Source: Gnetum montanum (Eukaryota; Streptophyta; Gnetopsida; Gnetales; Gnetaceae). Taken from it: a stretch of 39,766 nucleotides of DNA. A program made the position numbers and the translations under genes. The DNA is taken from contig MNCI01022307.1 in the NCBI GenBank assembly GCA_015680685.1, positions 951,375 through 991,140 of the forward strand. Direction: 5' to 3'. This document shows, in pieces, positions 10,277 through 21,440 of this stretch (the first letter of the stretch is position 1; every line of letters begins with the position of its first letter). The notes beneath the pieces were generated by a model. That model saw nothing but the letters and a program-made list of their open reading frames with translations, ran no database searches and was not told the DNA's origin.

Positions 10277-10960
10277 GTGAACCTACTCCAAATTTCAACT
10301 AGACTTCCTCTGAGGATTCATGAGATTCCAATGTTAATAATAAGAAGAACTAATCAAATTGGAACTACCTATAACTTTGTTGAAAATAAAAAGTGTGCAT
10401 ATGTTGTGTTATTGTATAAAAAACAAAATGATCCTTTCTATCAAAATATAAAAATAGATGAGCATACTTTAAATGATGTTAGTGATACAAGAGATGTTAA
10501 TGTCTTTCAAAGGATTTGTTATATTATATTATTTAAGGAGGATGTCAAAATGAGGTTAATGATCTTATTATTTGTTGGAGTTTGATGATCTTTTGATTGA
10601 ATTAGAGGAAAATATTATTAGATACACATTGTTTACAACATTAGTCTTTGTTATTCTGGAAAAAGAACTTGATCTGGTAAGAGCTTGGTTAGAAAATCCA
10701 AATGTTGAAAGTTCAAATTATGCATAATGGCCAACACTTTGAGAGTCATCCTTCAATGAGTTCAACATAGTTGGAATGCTTCCAATGTTATTTCCAACAT
10801 TGTTTCCACATGAAAAAAGTGACTTCTTTACAAGAAGATCCAAGGATGTCATGTTGTATTAATATGCTAAACATCTAATTCAATACAAGAATGATAGATT
10901 TAAACATCATAAAATATTTTAGTATTACAACTATTTATAGTTCACATTACTAGATATAAT
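10277..10960 (+). pseudogene. Helitron protein, N-terminal region
   Basis: An open frame at 10277-10585 contains RRTNQIGTTYNF and YQNIKIDEHTL, which fit the region preceding Rep in plant Helitron proteins. After a frame change the line continues at about 10680-10935 with WLENPNVESSNYA, NEFNIVGMLPMLFPTLFP and YAKHLIQYKNDRFKHHK, broken by stops. The '(A)FPTLFP' plus 'KHLIQYKDGRF' pair is a strong Helitron signature. Between about 10945 and 11010 homology drops out and ends in TTTCATTTTTAG, so a short intron or insertion is possible there. Confidence 0.85.
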
Positions 10961-11034
10961 TAATGTTTTTAACTTGTATGAACTAACTTTGTATTAATTT
11001 CATTTTTAGATTTCACATTTGTAGCATAATAATA

Positions 11035-12542
11035 AGACATTATGCATTGAAATAAATTTTAGTATTCTTCAAAAGAATAAATGAAGCACCATTGACAATA
11101 TAAGAATTACATGAAGGACTACAAAATGCATTGACAAATAATTTTGATAGTAATTTGATGAGATTTTGAACTACAATATGAGGAATACCTTCCTTCTAGA
11201 GAAAATGCAAAGCATAATTCTTTGATTTGATAAATGAGTTGGGTACACCAACTATCATTTTCACCCTAAGTGCAACTGATCTTTATTGGTGATACCTACA
11301 TAAAGTAATGCATGGATAACCACCAAAAAATGCTTATACATCAAATGAATGGAGAATGAAAAATATTATCGAAAATCCACATATAGTTACTAAGTTTCTA
11401 TATCTTCAACATAAAGCATTTTTGAGAAAAAGTATTCTTTGAGGAATTCAATGTGGTTAATTACTGGACAAGATATGAGTGGTAGCATAGGGGATCACCA
11501 CATTTTCATGGATTTCTTTGGATCAAAGAAGCTCCAAACATCAAAGACATTAACTAGAATAATCCTAAAGTAGTTAGAAAGATAAGAGAGTTGTGTTATG
11601 CAATGAAAAATGCATGGAATACTAGATCCAATTAAGATGGAATATCCAATGATGTAAGTTATTTGGAATTTTAGACCTATTATTGTATTACTCCTAAATT
11701 TTAAAAAATTATTGAATTAATTTGAAATAATCATTAATATTATAAAAATCTATCATTTGCAGATGCAATGTGTTAATAATCCTAGGCATCCATGTGATCT
11801 TAAAAGTCATTAGCTACAACTCATGGATCTTGATATCTATTATGATGAGCTTTTAAATTTTGTTTAGTATCATACACAATGCAAAGGAGGAGTGTATTTA
11901 ATATTACAAACTAATGTACAAGTTTGTGGGTATAATTATTTAATTCTAAATATATTAGTTATTATTTATATCATGAATGTATTCGATGTTAAACAAAAAT
12001 TATTTGAGTTCAATTCTTTTCTCATCTATAATGTCCCATGGACATTACAAGCTTAATCAAAATTGTTTTAAGATCTGCAAAATAATAATCATGCAATGTA
12101 CAAACAACATTGAAATGACACAAGATTAAACGTTCATAATAGAATGATTCTACAAACATGAAGAGCAAACATAGACTTTCAACTAGTGCTTAAAAATGTG
12201 TTATTATTAAGTACATTGCAAAATATGAAACAAAATTTGAAAATAAGTCATGATCCTTTCATGATCTATTACTTCATATTGTAGATTTTCAAAACCCATA
12301 AGAAAATGCAAAAGACTTGTGATGGATGTTGCAAATGATAGGAACATTGATGCTATGCAGGTGTGTCATATGTTGTGTGAACTTCCCTTAGTTGAATGTA
12401 GTAGAAAATTCAATACTATAAATATGTTTAGAGATATTTATAAAAGAGTTATGTTAGTTGTAGATGGAGATGAGGATTCTGAAAGATACACATCTCTTAT
12501 CAATGCATATCAAATAAGACCATTGGAAATGAAAGGAGTTTC
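11035..12542 (+). pseudogene. Helitron Rep (HUH endonuclease) domain
   Basis: The domain nicks and joins single strands during rolling-circle transposition. Reading in pieces, INELGTPTIIFTLSATDLYW (11232) precedes ENPHIVTKFLYLQHKAFL and then YWTRYEW-stop-HRGSPHFHGFLW. The histidines of HFH at 11501-11509 are the metal-binding HUH pair and are intact. After an intron (11654-11762) come DLDIYYDELLNF, NDTRLNVHNRMILQT and RANIDFQLVLKN (near 12100-12200), which normally precede the catalytic Tyr region, though a convincing YxxxY was not identified. The best-preserved exon piece is 12319-12546 with MQVCHMLCELPLVECSRKF and NAYQIRPLEM. Numerous stops and frameshifts make it non-functional. Confidence 0.88.
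11654..11762 (+). other. Intron in the Helitron Rep gene (109 nt)
   Basis: GTAAGT at 11654 and TTTGCAG ending at 11762 bound an AT-rich stretch. Joining GAT (11651-11653) to ATG (11763-11765) restores one reading line across the boundary (ISND/MQCVNNPRHPCD), which matches the protein family, whereas the intervening sequence has stops and no similarity. The intron is phase 0. Confidence 0.75.
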
Positions 12543-12599
12543 ATGATTGAACACTAAGAAATATTTTACATTTAGTTTTAAAAAGAAAGAGGCACTAGT

Positions 12600-14471
12600 A
12601 TAGAGGACTTGACCACAATCGATTATTATCAGAACATATCCTAGATTTAGAATACCTTCAACAAGAAGAGAGAAAAAAATGGATAGATTTTTGTTGGGCA
12701 TAGTTGCTACTTCACTATTCTTTTAAAGATGTAAAATGTGATCTGGGAAGAAAAGATGAAGAAATTTAACTACAATGGATTTCTATTCAATACATATGTG
12801 AATTAGAAGAGGAGATATTTGATGAAGATTTTGAATGTGCTTATGAGGAAGAGAGGTAGTGCAAAGATATCATTCTAGAAAGATAGGATGATATTGAATA
12901 TGATTTTAAAATACTAGATCAACATCTACTTGCGTCCACTCATTTTCAATGAAGTGAACTTAAAATGCTTGGATTAATAGACTAAGATAGACAACAACAA
13001 TGCTTATCTAGCTATTTTGAAGAAGATATTTCAAAGATTTCTATCTTTTATTCCTATTTATAGATTACAAGGGATAATAAAATCTTTTAGAAATGACTAC
13101 AATGAGGTGAACTTATCTTCCCTAGGAGTTAAAAAAAAAAATACTACAAGATTATCACTAGCCACTTGTATATGCAACAATTTGAAATTGATGAGGTTGA
13201 TTCCCTATTGATGATTATTCAAGGAATAGTGGGCATAGGAAAATCATATCTCATTGATACAATTCATAAAGAATTTAGTCAAGCTTGTCCATTAGGAAAA
13301 AACAGCTCATTAATGCTTGCCCCTACTAGTATTGTGGTATATAATATTGATACAACTACAATACATTATTCATTAAAGATTGGAATTGGGGAGTACAAAC
13401 CACTTGCTGCATCAACTCTAACATCATTATAGAATAGATATAACTACAAAATATATATAATTATAGATAAAATGAGTTAGTAACATTGATAGAAGGCTTA
13501 AGGAAATATTTCTAGATAACTAATTAAAGATTTTGGTGATAGAGTAGTAATACTTATTAGAGATCTTGCATAACTTCCACCTCTGAAAGATGTTATACCA
13601 TACATATTATATCATATCCATGTAAAAAAAAAAAGGTTGTGGTTAGAATTCACTACATTTAAAATGTTGGATACTATGTATCAATGAAGGGGCGTTTATC
13701 CACGACAACAAAGATTTAGAGAATTTTTGATGAATATATGAGAAGGAAAACTTAATTATGTTGATTATGAATTTTGAGCTTAAGAATGGATCTTTCATCA
13801 AGATCAGATGGGCATGATGGGCTTGAGAATTTTGTGCATTTTTTTGATACAAAGAATAAGATGCATATGCATAATGAAAAGGTATTGCTAAAAATTTAGA
13901 AGCCAATTACATAGTACATAGTAGATAGAAACACAAATGGTTTCAAATTCTAGGATGATGAAGAAGGAGAATTAGATAGAGTTGTGTTTATCATCAAAAC
14001 TACAAGGGTTACGCTTACTATTAATCTATGCCCAGAAGAAATACTAGTTAATGGTGCATTGAAAATTGTTAAAAAAATAATTTATAGTTCCCACTATTAG
14101 CCTGCACAACTACCATCATATGTTATCATTTAGTTTGACTCTTACAATGGAATACCATATGATTAAGAACATCCTTCACAAGTACTTATTCCACCAATCA
14201 TACATAGAGGATCTCAACAACTACTATTGAGATTAGCATAGGCTTTAACTATAAATAAATCATAGGGAATGACCTTGAAGAAAGCATGTGTAGATGTTTG
14301 TAGTAAAGAAATAGCAGGCTTACATTTATTGCACTATCTCGAGTAAAGAGTATTGATAGTTTAAAGATATTCTCTTTGATTTCCAAAGTAAGATACATCA
14401 AGATATTAAAGGCTTCTCACCTTCAAAGTAGATTAGATGAAAAGAAATGCATTAAATCTAATGAAGAATGA
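12600..14471 (+). pseudogene. Helitron PIF1-type helicase domain
   Basis: This superfamily 1B helicase unwinds DNA in the 5'-3' direction during transposition. Helicase motif I (Walker A) reads GIVGIGKS at 13223-13246, with SYLIDTIHKEF and SLMLAPTSIVVYNI (motif Ia) after it; the open part runs 13166-13432. A decayed motif II region (YIIIDKMS) follows near 13450. Motif III appears as VVILIRDLA near 13545. The C-terminal part contains NLCPEEILVNGALKIV, ALTINKS-stop-GMTLKKA and, one frame over, GLTFIALSRVKSIDSL, then ends at TGA 14469-14471. The last 50 codons of that final frame are intact. Frameshifts and stops separate the blocks. Confidence 0.9.
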
Positions 14472-14793
14472 TTTTATAATTAATCTGATGATGCATTTTT
14501 ACTATCATATATGTTAGAACATTTGCCATTATGCATTTTTTCAATTATGAATGTTTGAACATTTATCAGTTGTGATGTGTTTTAACCTCATTTTATTCTT
14601 TGAATAATTGACAGTGTGTTCTTATGATTTACTCTATTTTTAATTTACAATTTAATGAATTATTATTAATTTTAGAAAACTAATTTGTAACTTAACAACT
14701 ACCTTCAAAAAATTGGATTTATGCATAACTAGAGATAGAATCTTATTAATTTCTTATGCTTAAATGATCCCTTTAAGTGATGACTAGTGGTCA
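14472..14793. other. AT-rich stretch after the Helitron gene
   Basis: No gene is seen. It contains a loose direct repeat of ATGTTAGAACATTTGCCATT / AATGTTTGAACATTTATCAG (14511-14570). A Helitron 3' end should lie here or beyond, but no hairpin followed by CTRR stands out. Confidence 0.35.
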
Positions 14794-15243
14794 CTAGCTT
14801 AGTTATATATTTATAATATGTATCTATAATTTGACCAAAAGAATCTTCTTCATCAACAAGTAATAAGGTATTTAAACCAAATATTTCATAACTTCTAAAC
14901 AAAGAACAAGATTTTTTTATCAAATTTTTCATAATGATGAGATTAAAAAAAATATTTTCTTCATTTATTGTATGTTCTCACTCTCATCCAAAAGAAAAAA
15001 TTTGACAATGAGTGAGAACATACAATAAATAAAGCAAATATTTTTTCTGGATTTGATTATTATGAAAATTTTCATAAATAAATCTTATTCTTCATCCAAA
15101 ATTCATGAAAAGTATAATCCATAAATCTTGTTTTTCTTCCAAGAGTTGTGAAATATTTGATTCAAATACCTTATTACTTGTTGACAAAGAAGACTCTCTT
15201 AGTCAAATTATAGATATATATTATAAATATATAACTAAGCTAG
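14794..15243. repeat. Large inverted repeat, 194- and 236-bp arms, 20-bp spacer
   Basis: The left arm (14794-14987) and right arm (15008-15243) are inverted copies. The inner 19 bp of perfect match reads GAGTGAGAACATACAATAA on the right arm. The right arm carries about 45 bp more than the left, apparently an internal duplication around ATAAATCTT. Outer parts remain very similar, for example AAATACCTTATTACTTGTTG in both arms. Each arm is open in the outward direction and encodes related peptides containing NTLLLVDEEDS or NTLLLVDKEDS and YYKYITKL; the family is not recognised. A transcript through it would fold into a long hairpin. Confidence 0.85.
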
Positions 15244-15299
15244 CACTTGGAGATTTTGACATGGAATATGATGATATAGTAGTTAATCCAACAACCTAA

Positions 15300-16990
15300 T
15301 GTGACTTATTAGATTCATGTAAAGCATAAACCCCTTCTTACTAGTGGAGCAATGCAAAAGCAAGATGCAAGTACAACAATTCAACCCCATTAATTGAACC
15401 TAATGTTATGGTTACAAGGTCTCTTAATAGAATACCATTTTTCTATTAGGAAACCATACATCTTTGTAGGTTTTGAAAGTTTGTACCTTAGCATGAGAAC
15501 CTAGTGGTAGTAGCTTCATTGCTCCCTTTCCTTTCAATTATGATCAAGATTACGTTAATAGCAGTAATGTAGAACATTCTTTAATATTAGTAAGATGTCT
15601 TTTAATAATTCATAATAAGGAAATATTAATAAGGTTGATACATTACCTAAGATAGTTAACTCATAGCTTGTTAATATCCAAGATATAAAAAAAAGCTTGA
15701 ATGACAAGGCTTGTTGCATTGCAAAGGACATGCTCCAAGTTGTTGAGTTCCAAGGCTTGGATATCATTTATAATTGATGTTATTATTGGAATTAAGGAAA
15801 TGCACCATCAAGATAATACATTCAAATGAGGTAAAATATCCATCATGTTTTCTTATGAATGAATTTGGCAGAGGTATTCCTCTTTACTCCTTTCATCCAC
15901 ATGTAATACTCACATGGGTTAAAATTTTCTTTAGGAAATAAAGCTTCAACATAAACTTAATTTCCTTAATGAAATATTCTATTTCTTATCCTTATCTTAT
16001 TTTTATTAGTCTTGCTAAGTGGTAAAACTACTTTAATAACTTTTTTCTCTCTATGTTTAACACTTGAAGTTAACTTTTTAGTCAATGTGTACCAAACTTT
16101 GCCAACCATATTGACATGGTCTATCAAAGTTTTCTTTGTTCTAACAGTATCTTACGTAAGAGCTTTAACAATGTCAATAGATTTAACCTCATATTTAAAA
16201 TATATTTTCTTAGCTTTATTTTATATTGATCTACTTATGTCATTCACCATTTAGTCTAGTCATGGTATTAAGCATAGCTACAATCTAGGTTACTAACCTC
16301 TAGTAAAGATTTTCTATAATGTACACATTCAACCATTCATGGGTTTTTTCTTGTAGTTATTCTACTAGATGCATCACTTGGTCTAATTAGCTAAAACTAT
16401 GATTTGAGCACTAACCATTATATTATAACATGTAATGATTCATCTATATTCTACATTCATCATACTAAATACTTTAAAATATTTGCAACTCAAGTGCATG
16501 TTTAAAACTTAGTATTGAAAGCTCTCAACATATCCACTTAATAAGAGATACAGTTGGACAAAGGAACTTCATATCATATTTTAGCATGGTCATTGATTAT
16601 GTAAGAAGAGAGATGAATTTTCTTATATTTACTATTTTGTTCTTGCAAATTTTAAGTAGTAACAAATGCTTCCATGCAAAGTTATAGATCATCACTTATC
16701 TATTCCTTGAATTTAAGGATATCTACTATGTTAAATTTTCTAATTCTTGCATTAATGCTTTAAGGAGAAATGCAAAATGCTTTATGAAGCTCACTTTAGG
16801 AGATCTGTTGAAATAAATGCTCATCCAAGTCATCAATACCTTCTCCTAAATGGAGATAAGATAATTGAAAAATAATGGAGTGTTTTAGATTATTACTAAT
16901 GTAGTTCAAGCCTTATAGACTAGGATGCATAGTTCTTTTACCTTTAAGATCATTTACATACAACTAAGGAAAGTCTTTAGAAGATGTTCC
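15300..16990 (-). pseudogene. Unidentified decayed coding remnant
   Basis: On the minus strand, stretches stay nearly open with few stops. From about 16860 to 16500 one reads LHLGEGIDDLDEHLFQQIS, ARIRKFNIVDILKFKE and KIHLSSYIINDHAKI. From about 16255 to 16000 one reads VKSIDIVKALT, TLIDHVNMVGKVWYTLTKK and KHREKKVIKVVLPLSKTNK. From 15767 to 15555 a further open frame follows (WNSTTWSMSFAMQQALSF). The helical, charged character and the same strand suggest one long protein without enzymatic motifs. It is similar in style, though not demonstrably in sequence, to the remnant at 23340-26180. I do not recognise the family. Confidence 0.4.
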
Positions 16991-17629
16991 TATTTAATCC
17001 TTAACATATAGATGATTGTACTCTTGTTTTTCCATCATATTGTAAATCCCTTATTTATTATGAGTGGCATACTTTATTTTAATGTGACATTAGTTTATAA
17101 TCTACAAAATTCTCTATATGAAAACTTGTCTAAGAAAATTCTTCTCGAGATTGATAAATGTAACTTCTTTATGCTCTTTGCAAAATTATTTAAGAAAAAC
17201 ATTTCACATTTTCAAAAAACTACTAAAAGGAGGATAAAAAAGACATGGGGAGAAACAATAGAAGATAATATGAAGAAACCATAGATAGTTAAGAATCTAA
17301 CTCTTAATAAAGATGAATGAAAAAGAAAAACACAGGTAGTTGATCTCATTTTGTTAAGACAAGGCTAGGATGATGATAATTATAAAAATTATAAATTCAT
17401 TTTTATGAAATAATATTTTTATAAATAAAAATAAATATATATATCTTAGAAATATAATGAAACTACCTACAATTTAAATTCCCTCCATAGGGCTTATGCA
17501 TATATTGGCAGTAAGGATTTTAGTAAGGGTTTTAGCATTAAGGTATTATATCATAAGGGTTTTAATGTCAATATGATTTAAGGTAGTAGCACAAAGGGAA
17601 GTTAGAATTAGTATAGATTAATTGATATT
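16991..17629. other. AT-rich stretch before the LINE
   Basis: An open frame at 17012-17284 (plus) ends in a basic segment (TTKRRIKKTWGETIEDN) but has no recognised family; it could be an upstream part of the LINE. From 17480 to 17600 there are short repeats of AAGGGTTTTA or AAGGATTTTA, possibly 5' untranslated LINE sequence. Confidence 0.3.
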
Positions 17630-18170
17630 TTATGAGTGAGGATTTGTCACCAAAAAGATTTAGTCATTTGCGCAAGAAATTTGAAAAGTTTATCATGGCA
17701 TCATCACAAGGCATATAAAAAAAAAATTCTAACTACAACTACTTTTAAAGAAACTCCAATTACACAATGGGAACATATGATTAGCAAAATTTCATTATTG
17801 GATGAAATTCATGAATAAAACAAAGAAATTTTGGAAAGGTTATCAACCCTCAAAGAGAAGATTGAGGGAAAGAAAAAGAGACTAATGCTACTCTAAAGAA
17901 TAATGATTAGATTTTACTAAATTAGTAGAACTTGAAGACAAGGTGAAGAAAAAAAAAATCTAAACTTAAAGGAACAAAGATAAAGATGTGATTTGCAATC
18001 GCACAAGCTTTAAAAGAGCAAAGGAAAAAAGGGCAAAGGAAAAAAAGTGTGATTTATTAGTATCCCAAAGACAGAGGGTGAAACAGATAAAATTTTAATT
18101 AAGAAAGTTAAAAAAATTATAGATAATATGCATAGAACTTCTCTAAACATTGATAATTTTTTTAGGATGC
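17630..18170 (+). pseudogene. LINE ORF1 remnant
   Basis: Starting near ATGAGTGAGGATTTG (17630) one frame reads MSEDLSPKRFSHLRKKFEKF. Another continues with TTTTFKETPITQWEHMISKI and LLDEIHE, then after a stop NKEILERLSTLKEKIEGKKK, which is charged and heptad-like. ORF1 proteins of LINEs are RNA-binding and often coiled-coil, and position just before the endonuclease supports the call. No Cys-rich knuckle is visible. Several stops and frameshifts. Confidence 0.45.
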
Positions 18171-18479
18171 TAAGTGAATGATGTAAAAATCCCCCACATG
18201 TAATTATTAAGTTTCATGATGTAAAATATAGAGAGCATATTTGGAGACATTGAAACCACTTGAAGCAATGTGAGAAAAGTAAAAGCAATTGGATAAACAA
18301 GGATCTTACTTGAAAATAAGTTGTAGAAATAGTTGAAAAATAGAAAAAGAATAAGGTAGCTTGTAAAAAAGGTTTTGCAACATTTAGCAACATGGTAGTA
18401 ATTATAAATAAGCATTATTCCAAAAATTATTTAAAAAACCATATTGGCCCTTTAATGTTTGGATTTCTTAATATAGATG

Positions 18480-19060
18480 ATAGAATTGCAAATAAAATTT
18501 TTTAATTGAATAGCATTAGTTTCTTTGATAGCTTTGATATTTTTTGTCTTATTGAAACATGGGAAGATGTTTGTTCTATTGATTTTGTAGTTCCTAGATT
18601 TATTAAATTTGTTGTAAGAAACATAAGAGTATGATGAAGAGGTAGACCTTCTTGTGAGATTGCAATGTTACTAAGCAAATATCTTGAATATTGTATGCTT
18701 TTAGAGAAAATTGATAATCATGAACAATATGCTTGCCTATAAATCTTAAGTTAGCATATTTGTGCTTTTCTTTTTGTATGCTCTTCTGTCCCTAGAGATG
18801 CTACATTGTATGATTCTATAGAGTTCTCTTGTGATCATGCTTTTTAGTTCTTAGGTAGAGATATTGTAGAATTTTTAGCAAAAGACTTAGTATTCATTTG
18901 TGTATATTTTAATGTAAAGATAGGTTCATAGCAAATAAGAATTATTCAGTGGTAACATAATGTTTGTAGTTTAAACATGGTTGAAGATCACAACTTGACA
19001 CAACATTTTGCAAATGAAACTATTAATAAGATGTGTCAACAAATTAGAATGGATAAAATT
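18480..19060 (+). pseudogene. LINE ORF2 endonuclease domain
   Basis: This exonuclease/endonuclease/phosphatase-type domain makes the target nick. DIFCLIETWEDV, with the catalytic Glu of the ET motif at 18554-18556, is followed by FVVRNIRV and RGRPSCEIAML (18638-18667), which corresponds to the conserved RGRPSGGIA segment. Next come CAFLFVCSSVPRDATLYDSI and FLGRDIVEFLAKD. The GDFN motif and the final SDH motif are not found, so the domain is incomplete. Stops interrupt it (for example TGATGA in 18632-18637). Confidence 0.75.
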
Positions 19061-19289
19061 TTTTGATATTTTCATTAGCAATGAGCTTGCTAGATTTCCT
19101 CAATCTTCATCATTTACTTTCACAGGACCTTAAGGAAACTCTTACATTGATTTTCTTTTATATTCTTATTAACCTATTGAATTTATTAAGGAGTTGAAGG
19201 TTAGAGAAAATTTATTAATGTATTGACATCATCATGTACAATTTTTATTGCAAATTTAAATTGTTTCTTAGATAATAAAAAGTAAGAAT

Positions 19290-20620
19290 ACAAAAAATTT
19301 TAGTGCAGAGTTACTCCAAAAGTTAAGGAAAAATATGTGAATGCAACACATAACAAATGAACTCTTGAAAGACAGTACAAGGAGCTCAAATAATTTTTTC
19401 TTATAGTAACTAAGCAAGTCATGCATTTACAATAATAGGATGCCCAAAAGACTTGGTTTGATGAGGATTGCTGATAGGCTAGATAGAATATTAAGAATAT
19501 AAATGAAAGTTCTAGACAAAGTGTAGTTAAGGTGTATAAATATTGGATTAGAACCAAGAAAAGAAAATTTATCGAGAAAAACCAAGAATATTTTTCTTCC
19601 ATCATTAAAAAAAAAACCTAGATAGTTTTGATAGTATTTCCATCATAAAACATCTTCATCATTTAATATAGATTTTCAAGATATTTTCTTATTTTACCAT
19701 AAACTATTTATAGGAGAAGATGATCATTCTATTATTGCTATACAACAAGAACCTCTCTATTTTACTCTTGAGGAAGTCATAGAGGGCATTAAAAAGCTAG
19801 CATCTTGCAAAGTTATAGATTCAGATAATTTATATGTAGAATTATTAAAGTAGGTAAGACAAGCTATTTATAAAGAAATTTGACACAATTTAAATTCAAC
19901 AATGGATCAAGGACTAGTTCAACATTGGAAAACTAGTAAAGCTATCTTGTTATATAAAAATGGGGATAAATAACTTAAACAATTATCAAGTGATCGTTAT
20001 GAGTGATATTTTTACTAAGTTGTTGGGTACTCTTCTAGAAAAGAGAATTAGTTCTTGGGCTGAAGTTAACCAAGAAAGATGTCAAGTATGTTTTAGACAA
20101 AATCACTCTATTATTAATCACTTTGTTACTCATAGACATTGCATGGAGTTTGTAAAACTACCTAATAAAAAGGGTTTTGATTCATTTTATTAACTTTGTA
20201 AAAGCATATGATTTAGTGATTCATACAAAATTATGATTGCATTTGTATAAAATTGTCTTTCAAATTTGATTATAACAACTCAAACATTGTATAGGAAGTG
20301 ATTATTGAAATTACATGTAGTAATTCAGAGAAAAAAATTCAATACTAGACAAAAATTAGAGTTAAGAAAGACTGTCCACTTTTTCCAACTCTCTTTGGTA
20401 TCTTTATTGATGAAATGTAGGAGTGGTTGTGCAATGGGCAAGATAGTCATGCTATCAAAATTGGACTTCAAGCAGTGAATATTCTTTTGTATGTAGATGA
20501 TGCTACCTTGGTTTCCACTATTGCATAAGGTATACAAACTATGTTGCAAATTTTAGAAAACTATTGTCTCTCATCTAGTCTTGAAGTGAATATAATTTAA
20601 GACTTTGTGTTTGGAAGGTT
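19290..20620 (+). pseudogene. LINE ORF2 linker and reverse transcriptase
   Basis: The linker has TWFDEDC (about 19450) and a basic stretch IRTKKRKFIEKNQEYFSSII. RT begins near 19760 with LEEVIEGIKKLASCKVIDSD, then HWKTSKAILLYKNGDK. The frame 19960-20193 contains NNYQVIVMSDIFTKLLG and CFRQNHSIINHFVTHRH. The first catalytic Asp region (usually DFKKAFD) survives as NFVKAYDLV near 20200. VKKDCPLFPTLFGIFIDEM (20361-20417) and ILLYVDDATLVS (YVDD at 20490-20501) complete the palm. The catalytic YVDD is intact, but at least four frame changes and several stops disable it. Confidence 0.9.
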
Positions 20621-20639
20621 AAAAAACAAAATTCATATT

Positions 20640-21300
20640 ATCATCTATCTTATTCTATTATATGGAGGTGTTGTTTGGGGACTTGTACTTAGTACTTAAA
20701 CTTTGGAAGCATATTGAAAGAGTGTAAAAAAATTTTATTCTCAATGAATTAAAGATAAAGATGTAAATATCTTACTCAATATTATTATGTGAATATAATT
20801 TATTACCTTTAGAAGCAAAATCCTTGCATAAATTTATTACATATAACTTGCATATCTTAAGGTAAGATAAATTATTTAAAGTAGTTCTTAAGGATTCATG
20901 AGAATATGATTGTTGATTTTAGGAAAGAAAATAGCTAAAAAATTAAATATCTCTTATAAGGATATGTAGCAAAATCTTAAGCATATTTGCAAACAAGTTA
21001 AGAAAAATGTTTTAACATAGATGTGCTCTAATATAGAAGGTAATAGATAATTTTATTTACATTTCATTATATCTAATACATTAGATGTAGAAGCTTACTA
21101 TATCTCAATTGCTATTCTTGTCAAGTATCAAAATGTTATCAACAAGCTTTACTTAAGTTCTTAGTATCTTAAGACTAAAAGTGAAAATGGATTCAACTCC
21201 TCTTAGAAGAGCACATTTGTAGGCTATGTAAATCAATAACCCTTGAAAATGAATTACATTTTTTTCTTTCTTATGCTATTATTACCACTTGAGAAAATGT
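20640..21300 (+). pseudogene. LINE ORF2 C-terminal region with Cys/His motif
   Basis: After RT, LLYGGVVWGLVLST and (next frame) WKHIERV-stop-KNFILNELKIKM correspond to the thumb/linker segment 'LYG.EVWG...IQK.F'. ILLCEYNLLPLEAKSLHKF follows. Near 21206-21270, EEHICRLCKSITLENELHFF matches the C-x2-C...H pattern usual at LINE C-termini; the last Cys appears as Tyr (SYAIIT). The reading line ends near 21300. Confidence 0.75.
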
Positions 21301-21440
21301 TATAATGTTATAGCATTGTTTATTTTTGCTGCTTCCATTGATGCTTGATTAATTTGTAGAGTCTATCTTTATTTTACATAAAAATGTAATGTCTGTCCAA
21401 TAGAACCTATGGGTCTTAAAATGTAATAAATTTTTCATTT

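Larger units (their letters stand above)
10277..14471 (+). mobile_element. Autonomous Helitron remnant (coding part)
   Basis: A single large Rep/helicase gene is spread over 4.2 kb with the usual Helitron order: N-terminal domain, HUH replication-initiator domain, linker and PIF1-type helicase. Helitrons move by rolling-circle replication in the nucleus. Every domain is found in order on one strand, so this is one element and not a chance assembly. The true ends (5' TC, 3' hairpin plus CTRR) could not be placed; the element may extend on both sides, and the inverted repeat at 14794-15243 may or may not belong to it. Confidence 0.9.
17630..21440 (+). mobile_element. LINE (non-LTR retrotransposon), decayed, near full length
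   Basis: On the plus strand lie a coiled-coil-like ORF1 remnant, an apurinic-type endonuclease, reverse transcriptase and a C-terminal Cys/His motif, in the order of a two-ORF LINE. LINEs nick target DNA and reverse-transcribe their RNA onto it. The RT text (IKKLASCKVIDSD, LLYKNGDK, NNYQVIVMSDIFTKLLG, LLYVDDATLVS) fits a plant LINE lineage common in gymnosperms and mosses; the clade name is uncertain. The 3' end is probably near 21440 after AATGTAATAAATTT; no clean poly-A tail or target duplication is seen. Confidence 0.88.

Noticed and set aside
14472-15000. Helitron 3' end formed by the inverted repeat at 14794-15243
   Set aside because: Helitron terminal hairpins have stems of roughly 6-10 bp followed by CTRR; the arms here are near 200 bp and no CTRR follows in the right place.
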